Assembly (NCBI RefSeq): GCF_001613545.1
Contig: NZ_BDCO01000002.1
Span: 558,001-622,000, forward strand
Origin: Terrimicrobium sacchariphilum
Lineage (GTDB): Bacteria > Verrucomicrobiota > Verrucomicrobiia > Chthoniobacterales > Terrimicrobiaceae
Direction: 5' to 3'
Length of the DNA: 64,000 bases
Translations under genes and position numbers: made by a program
In this document: piece after piece, positions 59,559 through 64,000 of the stretch
Layout: each line of letters starts with the position of its first letter
Numbering within the stretch: the first letter of the stretch is position 1
Notes under the pieces: model-generated
Databases searched by the model: none
What the model was told of the DNA's origin: nothing
Seen by the model: only the letters and a program-made list of their open reading frames with translations

Positions 59559-60748
59559 CGGAGCGGATGCTTGGGAATTACGACAAGGAATTGGTTTCCT
59601 GGATAGTCAAATATGAGCTCTCCGCTACCGTTTTCCTTCATGGCCTTTCTGGCACGGGCGATGCCTCGCCCGAATCGGTTGACGTATCCCAAGACATGCA
59701 TTGCCTCCGCGATGATAGGGTTGCGATAGGCATTTACCCGGGGAAAGTTTTCCGGAGCAGCATCACCGTAAAGACCCCCGGAATTCTGAATCTCAATGCG
59801 GTCGCTGAATTGATAGAACCGGATCGGACTCGTGGACTGGTAGTCACGATGAAGCACGGCATTCATCAACAACTCGCGCACTGCCTCTGGAGGATAATCA
59901 AATACAGCCTCTTCCCTAAGGTCCGATACAGCCACCGGGCGGGAGGTAAAGCGTCCTTTCAGAAAGCTATCCAGCTCCGCGAGTATGGTGATCAGATTGC
60001 CCGTAAAGGTTTTCTCCGCCAGCACATCATCCTCCAGGTCCGTCCCGTCATACTGGACAAACTGAATTTTCGCTCCCGGGAACAAGTCCAGGGGATCAAA
60101 GGCAAACACCAGCATGCCCGCGTTGGTCGGACATTCGCGTTTCAGGTTGTAAAACCGAAGAGCCGCGAGCTGCTCCGGTAGGTCACGATGATTTTCCGCA
60201 ATAACCTCGGCTGCGACAGCCTGGGGACGATAGGTTTGCCGGAATGTTTCCAGGTCCAGTCTATCCAAATCCCCTTCGGGGCAAGGTGTGGCATCAAAGG
60301 TCGGAAAATTCGATGTTCGGCGCTCTATCAAGATCCTCTCTTCCGCCTCCGTCGCATGTCCCTTGCGCGGACCCACCCGGATGCAAATCCGCCCTTTGTA
60401 GCGAACGGGCGGCAGGGCATGAGGAAGAACCTCTACGACGATGACATCCCCCCCACCTTCGGGATGCGGGACGCTTTGCACATTCATCACGGGCAACGGC
60501 ATGACCTGACCGTCATCGCGATAGGCAGTGAATTGCTTCAAAAGATCGTCTGTCGCTTGCAGCCGGAAAGACGCATCCTTCTCATCCACCCCTATCAGCA
60601 GATAACCGGGCAACTTACGCCCCGCCATATCGTTGGAAAAAGAGCAGATGGCCTCACGAAACTTGTCCGTGTCTGTCGTCGAGCGGGTTTTCTCGATACG
60701 ATCAGCCTCCTCAGACTGTATCAGGGAGCGGAGGTCATCTGCTGTCAT
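59555..60748 (-). CDS. AlbA_2 (Schlafen-like) / HATPase_c_4 protein
   Basis: 397 residues from the ATG at 60748 (MTADDLRSLIQSEEADRIEK). The N-terminal half is an AlbA_2 domain: EEADRIEKTRS, FREAICSFSNDMAG, YLLIGVDEKD, and the following VRYKGRICIRVGPRKGHATE. The C-terminal half is the HATPase_c_4-like domain: YPPEAVRELLMNAVLHRDYQ, SDRIEIQNSGGLYG, YRNPIIAEAMHVLGYVNRFG. Such proteins appear as transcription-regulator-like or defence-associated genes, often next to a ParA or helicase gene. A 4-base overlap couples it to the ParA gene. Role unknown; a defence function is an inference. Confidence 0.8.
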   Translation of the reverse strand: MTADDLRSLIQSEEADRIEKTRSTTDTDKFREAICSFSNDMAGRKLPGYLLIGVDEKDASFRLQATDDLLKQFTAYRDDGQVMPLPVMNVQSVPHPEGGGDVIVVEVLPHALPPVRYKGRICIRVGPRKGHATEAEERILIERRTSNFPTFDATPCPEGDLDRLDLETFRQTYRPQAVAAEVIAENHRDLPEQLAALRFYNLKRECPTNAGMLVFAFDPLDLFPGAKIQFVQYDGTDLEDDVLAEKTFTGNLITILAELDSFLKGRFTSRPVAVSDLREEAVFDYPPEAVRELLMNAVLHRDYQSTSPIRFYQFSDRIEIQNSGGLYGDAAPENFPRVNAYRNPIIAEAMHVLGYVNRFGRGIARARKAMKENGSGELIFDYPGNQFLVVIPKHPLR

Positions 60749-60835
60749 GGGAAAAGAATCACGAGTACGGGAAAATTGTCGAGCCCTGCCTTTTGTTCCT
60801 CCTGAAACGCCGATTATAGCACGCCGCCGCAACAT

Positions 60836-60863
60836 TTGACGCCCTCTTTCCCGGGGCTATACT
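60836..60863 (+). promoter_or_regulatory. mnmA promoter
   Basis: TTGACG at 60836-60841, 16-base spacer, TATACT at 60858-60863. The predicted start is 60870, the G of the GTG start codon, so the mRNA is predicted to be leaderless. Confidence 0.7.
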
Positions 60864-60869
60864 CCCCGG

Positions 60870-61967
60870 GTGAACGGAAACGGCAAACGCGTCCTTGTGG
60901 GGATGAGCGGGGGGGTCGACTCGAGTGTGACCGCCCATCTGCTCAAGCAGCAGGGATATGAAGTCATCGGCGTGACCATGAAGGTCTGGCCGCAGGACTG
61001 TATTTCGCGCGCCGAGGACAAGTGCTGCGGCCCCTCCGCCATCGCGGATGCCCGGGGCGTGGCTCATCGGCTCGGCGTCCCGCATTATGTGGTGGACGAG
61101 GCGGACCAGTTCGAAAAGCTCGTCATTGATTATTTCGCCAGCGAGTACCGCGCCGGGCGCACGCCGAACCCGTGCGTGATGTGCAATGAGAAGCTGAAAT
61201 TTGGCAACCTCTGGGAGAAAGCCCGCGCGCTCGGGGCGGATTACATCGCCACGGGCCACTACGCCATCATCGAGCATCACGCGAATGAGGTGGTGCTGCG
61301 CAAGGGCCACGACGGGCGCAAGGACCAGTCGTACTTCCTCTTCAGCCTCAGCCAGCAGCAGCTCCGGCACGCGCTCACGCCGCTCGGCGGCATGACGAAG
61401 CCCGAGATCCGCGAGATCGCCCGCGAGCTGGGCCTGCGCGTCGCCGACAAGGAGGACAGCCAGGAGATTTGTTTCGTGCCGGGGAATGACTACAAGGCCT
61501 TCCTGCGGTCGCACCTCGGCGAGAAGGAATTCCATCGCGGCGGCATTTACGACGTGGATGGGAAGTTCCTCGGCGACCACGAGGGCATCGAGATGTTCAC
61601 CATCGGCCAGCGCAAGGGGCTGCCCGGCGGTTCGCCGAAGCCGATCTACGTCGTCGACATCGACCCCGAGACCTCCCGCGTGATCGTGGGCGGCGAGGAG
61701 GATCTGGTGCGCGAGGAATTTGAGGTCAACCGCGTGACGTGGCATGTCGATCCCGCCACGCTGACCGGCGAGCTTTCCGTAAAGATCCGCTACGCGCACC
61801 CGGGAGCACCGGCGCGGGTGGAGCCTCTCACCTCCGACACGGCACGTGTGGTATTGACCACGCCGCAACGGGCCATCACGCCCGGGCAGGCGTCGGTCTT
61901 CTACGACGGCGACCGAGTGGTCGGCGGCGGGTGGATCGTGCGCAAGCCGTCGCTCGTTCCCGCCTGA
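60870..61967 (+). CDS. mnmA: tRNA-uridine 2-sulfurtransferase (2-thiouridylase)
   Basis: MnmA adds sulfur to U34 in Lys, Glu and Gln tRNAs. The 365-residue protein starts at GTG (VNGNGKRVLVGMSGGVDSSV). The PP-loop SGGVDSS is followed by the active-site Cys in NPCVMCNEKLKF and the second Cys in SQEICFVPGNDY. Conserved DQSYFLF and FTIGQRKGL are present. It is a complete enzyme. The transcript is predicted to begin at the start codon, and no Shine-Dalgarno is seen upstream. The cutA gene follows 16 bases later. Confidence 0.96.
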   Translation: MNGNGKRVLVGMSGGVDSSVTAHLLKQQGYEVIGVTMKVWPQDCISRAEDKCCGPSAIADARGVAHRLGVPHYVVDEADQFEKLVIDYFASEYRAGRTPNPCVMCNEKLKFGNLWEKARALGADYIATGHYAIIEHHANEVVLRKGHDGRKDQSYFLFSLSQQQLRHALTPLGGMTKPEIREIARELGLRVADKEDSQEICFVPGNDYKAFLRSHLGEKEFHRGGIYDVDGKFLGDHEGIEMFTIGQRKGLPGGSPKPIYVVDIDPETSRVIVGGEEDLVREEFEVNRVTWHVDPATLTGELSVKIRYAHPGAPARVEPLTSDTARVVLTTPQRAITPGQASVFYDGDRVVGGGWIVRKPSLVPA

Positions 61968-61983
61968 TTGGCGCTTTTTTCCG

Positions 61984-62295
61984 ATGAAACTCGCCCTCAC
62001 CACCTTTGCCACGCAGGAGGAGGCGGCGGCCGTGGTGCGCCAGCTCCTGGAGGAGCGCGTCATTGCCTGCGGCACCATCCTGCCCCCGGCAAGGTCGCTC
62101 TACGTGTGGCACGGCAAGGTGGAGGACTCGACCGAGAGCGTCGTGCTGCTCAAGACCGGCGCGAGCCGCCTCGACGACCTGCGCGAGCGCCTGCTCGCCC
62201 TGCATCCGTATGACACGCCGGAGTTCGTCGTGCTCGATCCCGAGACCGCGTCCCCGGCCTATCTCGCCTGGGTGCGCCAAAGCTGCGGGGAATGA
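61984..62295 (+). CDS. cutA: CutA1 divalent-ion tolerance protein
   Basis: 103 residues: the trimeric, ferredoxin-like CutA1 fold with EERVIACGTILPPARSLYVW, GKVEDSTESVVLLKTGASRL and HPYDTPEFVVLDPETASPAY. CutA1 has been linked to copper tolerance and to cytochrome-type functions, but its role is uncertain. The stop overlaps the start of the next gene by 4 bases. It probably shares the mnmA transcript. Confidence 0.93.
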   Translation: MKLALTTFATQEEAAAVVRQLLEERVIACGTILPPARSLYVWHGKVEDSTESVVLLKTGASRLDDLRERLLALHPYDTPEFVVLDPETASPAYLAWVRQSCGE

Positions 62296-63557
62296 ACGAG
62301 ACCTTCTGGCGGGACCGGGCGCGGCGCGAAGCCGGGCGGTTTAATTTCGCCTGGTGGCTCCAGCGGTTTCTCCCGCTCTTCGTCGCGTCGGCCATCATCT
62401 CCACCGTGCTCGTGCTCGCCCTGCGGGCCATGCACTCGGCCACCGCTCCCGCGCTCTGGCTGGCGGGCGTGCTCGTCGCCGCTTCCGCCGTGGCCGCCTG
62501 GGTGCGCGGGCGGAGCCAATACCTCACCGCCGCCGAGGCGCTGACCCGGCTCGACGCCGACCTGCGGCTGCACACGCGTCTGACCTCCGCCGCCGAGGGC
62601 GTGGGCGACTGGCCCGCGCCGCGCGATGATGCGCGGTTCCGCCTCGGGTGGGATTGGACGCGCCTCGCCTGGCCGCCCGTCGCCGCCGCCGCGCTCTGGA
62701 TCGCCGCATGGGCGATTCCCGTTCCCGCCGCGCAGGCCGCTCCGAGCGCCAGCGTGACCGAGCCGCCCGCCTGGACCGCCGTGGAGGAAAAGCTCGAGGA
62801 GATCAAGGAAACGAAGCTCCTCGAGGAGCAGGCGCGCGAGGAATTTGCCCAATCGCTGGACGCCCTTCGCGACCAGCCGAAGGAGGACTGGTATTCCCAC
62901 GAAAGCCTGGAGGCGGGCGACCATCTGGCCGAGCAGCTCGACACCTCGCTCGCCGCGCTGGGCAAGGATCTCTCCGCCGCGCTCGACGCCATGGAGACAG
63001 CGCGCGCGCTTTCCGAGCAGGAATTCGCCGCCCTTTCCCCCTCGCTCAACGAGGCACTCCGGCAATCCGCCACCGCACTGGAAAAAGGCCAGCTCAACGC
63101 CGAGCTGGCGAAGCAGCTCAAGGCCCTCGACGCCTCGAAGCTCCGCCAGCTTTCCTCCGCCGAATACAAGGCCCTCTGCGAGCGCATGGGCGAGGGGTGC
63201 AAGGTGTGCGATCGCATGGGCTACAAGCGCGGAGAAAAAGCCACTCGCGTGTCGGATACCGTCGTGCAAATCGGCCAGGGCGGCGTCTCACGCGGCCCCG
63301 GCGCGGCTCCGCTCACCATGGGCGACAAGCCGACCGACCTCGGCACGAAGACGACCGAGGGCATCTCAAACGACGACCTTTCCCGCGCCACACTCGGCGA
63401 GGTAACGAGCCTCGGCCTGTCCAAGCCCAAGCCGAACACCGAAGCACCTGCCACCACCGCGGGCGGCACGATTACGACGGGCAAGGGCGGCGAAACCGGC
63501 CTCCAGCAAACCGCCACTCCCGAGGAACAGGAAGCCTTAAGGAAATTCTTCGACTGA
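62292..63557 (+). CDS. Membrane-anchored coiled-coil protein of unknown function
   Basis: 421 residues, coupled to cutA by a 4-base overlap. The N terminus has two transmembrane helices (FLPLFVASAIISTVLVLALR; ALWLAGVLVAASAVAAWVRG) and a third near residue 140 (AAAALWIAAWAIPVPAAQAA). A long acidic coiled coil follows (WTAVEEKLEEIKETKLLEEQ and on to about residue 300), with a CxxC-like CKVCDRMGYKRG near 305. The C terminus is low-complexity (KPNTEAPATTAGGTITTGKG). It may be an envelope or stress protein, and its coiled coil resembles those in genes near MoxR/Bat clusters. No function is assigned. Confidence 0.65.
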   Translation: MNETFWRDRARREAGRFNFAWWLQRFLPLFVASAIISTVLVLALRAMHSATAPALWLAGVLVAASAVAAWVRGRSQYLTAAEALTRLDADLRLHTRLTSAAEGVGDWPAPRDDARFRLGWDWTRLAWPPVAAAALWIAAWAIPVPAAQAAPSASVTEPPAWTAVEEKLEEIKETKLLEEQAREEFAQSLDALRDQPKEDWYSHESLEAGDHLAEQLDTSLAALGKDLSAALDAMETARALSEQEFAALSPSLNEALRQSATALEKGQLNAELAKQLKALDASKLRQLSSAEYKALCERMGEGCKVCDRMGYKRGEKATRVSDTVVQIGQGGVSRGPGAAPLTMGDKPTDLGTKTTEGISNDDLSRATLGEVTSLGLSKPKPNTEAPATTAGGTITTGKGGETGLQQTATPEEQEALRKFFD

Positions 63558-63773
63558 GCCGAAGCGGGATCTCGGAACGCGGAAGCCGGAAGTTTCGATG
63601 CGCCACGCCCGGCTCGGAAACGGCAGGCTGCCGATTTCCCAAGGGAGCAGGCGGGGCTGACGTCGCGTAGACAGCGGGTAAGGCGTGGTTCCGGGGGCAG
63701 GGAAGGGGGCTGTGCTCGGAAGTACCGCTAAGCGGAGAAAGGGAAAAGGCACGTGATTTTTCCCTGACGCGCC

Positions 63774-64000
63774 TCACAGAGAGCTGTCTTTTTTCAAAGC
63801 GGACCAGTCGAGCTCGGAGCAAAGGCGTGTCGCTCGCAGGATGGTTTCCCCGGCTTCCTCCATGCGCCGGCAAAAGGCGAGCAGGTTCAGCCATTGTGCG
63901 GGTGGCAGCCGAGGCGCGTTTTCCCGGCAGAGATCGGCGATGGCGGATTTTTTGGCGTTGAATGCCGTCTCGAACTGCGCCACCGAATCGGCGGGCGCCG
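63774..64000 (-). CDS. C-terminal end of a gene that continues beyond the window
   Basis: The minus-strand frame is open from the window edge to a stop at 63774, about 75 codons (DSVAQFETAFNAKKSAIADL; the end reads LCSELDWSALKKDSSL). A GTG at 63983 could start a small protein, but residues before it continue in frame. The sequence is helical. No family is recognised from the fragment. Confidence 0.4.
   Translation of the reverse strand, partial: APADSVAQFETAFNAKKSAIADLCRENAPRLPPAQWLNLLAFCRRMEEAGETILRATRLCSELDWSALKKDSSL

Overview
This window reads as chromosome of a GC-rich, heterotrophic, diderm bacterium, most likely a member of the Verrucomicrobiota (Terrimicrobium/Chthoniobacter-like). 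That is an inference from the gene mix: two secreted PEP-CTERM proteins, GTP-type PEP carboxykinase, glycogen ADP-glucose synthesis, BlaI plus M56 peptidase with carboxypeptidase-regulatory repeats, many short lipoproteins, and an outer-membrane barrel ending in Phe. No rRNA or tRNA gene was recognised.

Layout. 1-7.4 kb: a minus-strand run with a partial exonuclease-ATP ligase fusion, lgt, a secreted helical protein, a PhoR/PhoB-type two-component pair, a lipoprotein and glgC. 7.5-14.2 kb: plus-strand housekeeping genes (glmS, an AlkA-type glycosylase, pckG, rpsL-rpsG with promoter and terminator). 14.8-19.9 kb: a LysR/methyltransferase divergent pair, small envelope proteins, an outer-membrane barrel, YciI and a TetR regulator with a 20-bp palindromic operator. 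20-27 kb: a large glycine-rich PEP-CTERM protein, several secreted proteins, an EAL phosphodiesterase and two DUF3592 membrane proteins.

27.3-32.3 kb is the clearest accessory island. The DNA becomes visibly AT-rich and holds one very large gene: an N-terminal Mrr/PD-(D/E)XK-like nuclease fused to a NACHT/STAND NTPase and a long C-terminal region. It is split by a frame change at a run of seven G. It is preceded by eight GTGAC motifs spaced about 11 bp apart and followed by gene remnants, one resembling a type I methylase tail. This is a candidate anti-phage system.

32.5-45 kb is core again: typA, gatB, a CvpA-like protein, aroC, the blaI-M56 pair with two operators, MarC and membrane proteins. 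45-57.5 kb: an FG-GAP PEP-CTERM protein, transport-type membrane proteins, a serine hydrolase, an AbiEi/AbiEii type IV toxin-antitoxin pair, and a BatA-like protein carrying coding minisatellites. Between these genes lies a dispersed intergenic repeat in which AAGG recurs every 9 bases.

57.5-60.8 kb: an unusual aroE paralogue, a ParA-type ATPase and an AlbA_2/Schlafen-type protein form a block flanked by two imperfect copies of the mnmA promoter and start. It looks like an insertion or segmental duplication and is a second candidate for an undescribed system. 60.8-64 kb: mnmA (predicted leaderless), cutA, a coiled-coil membrane protein and the end of a gene that runs off the window.
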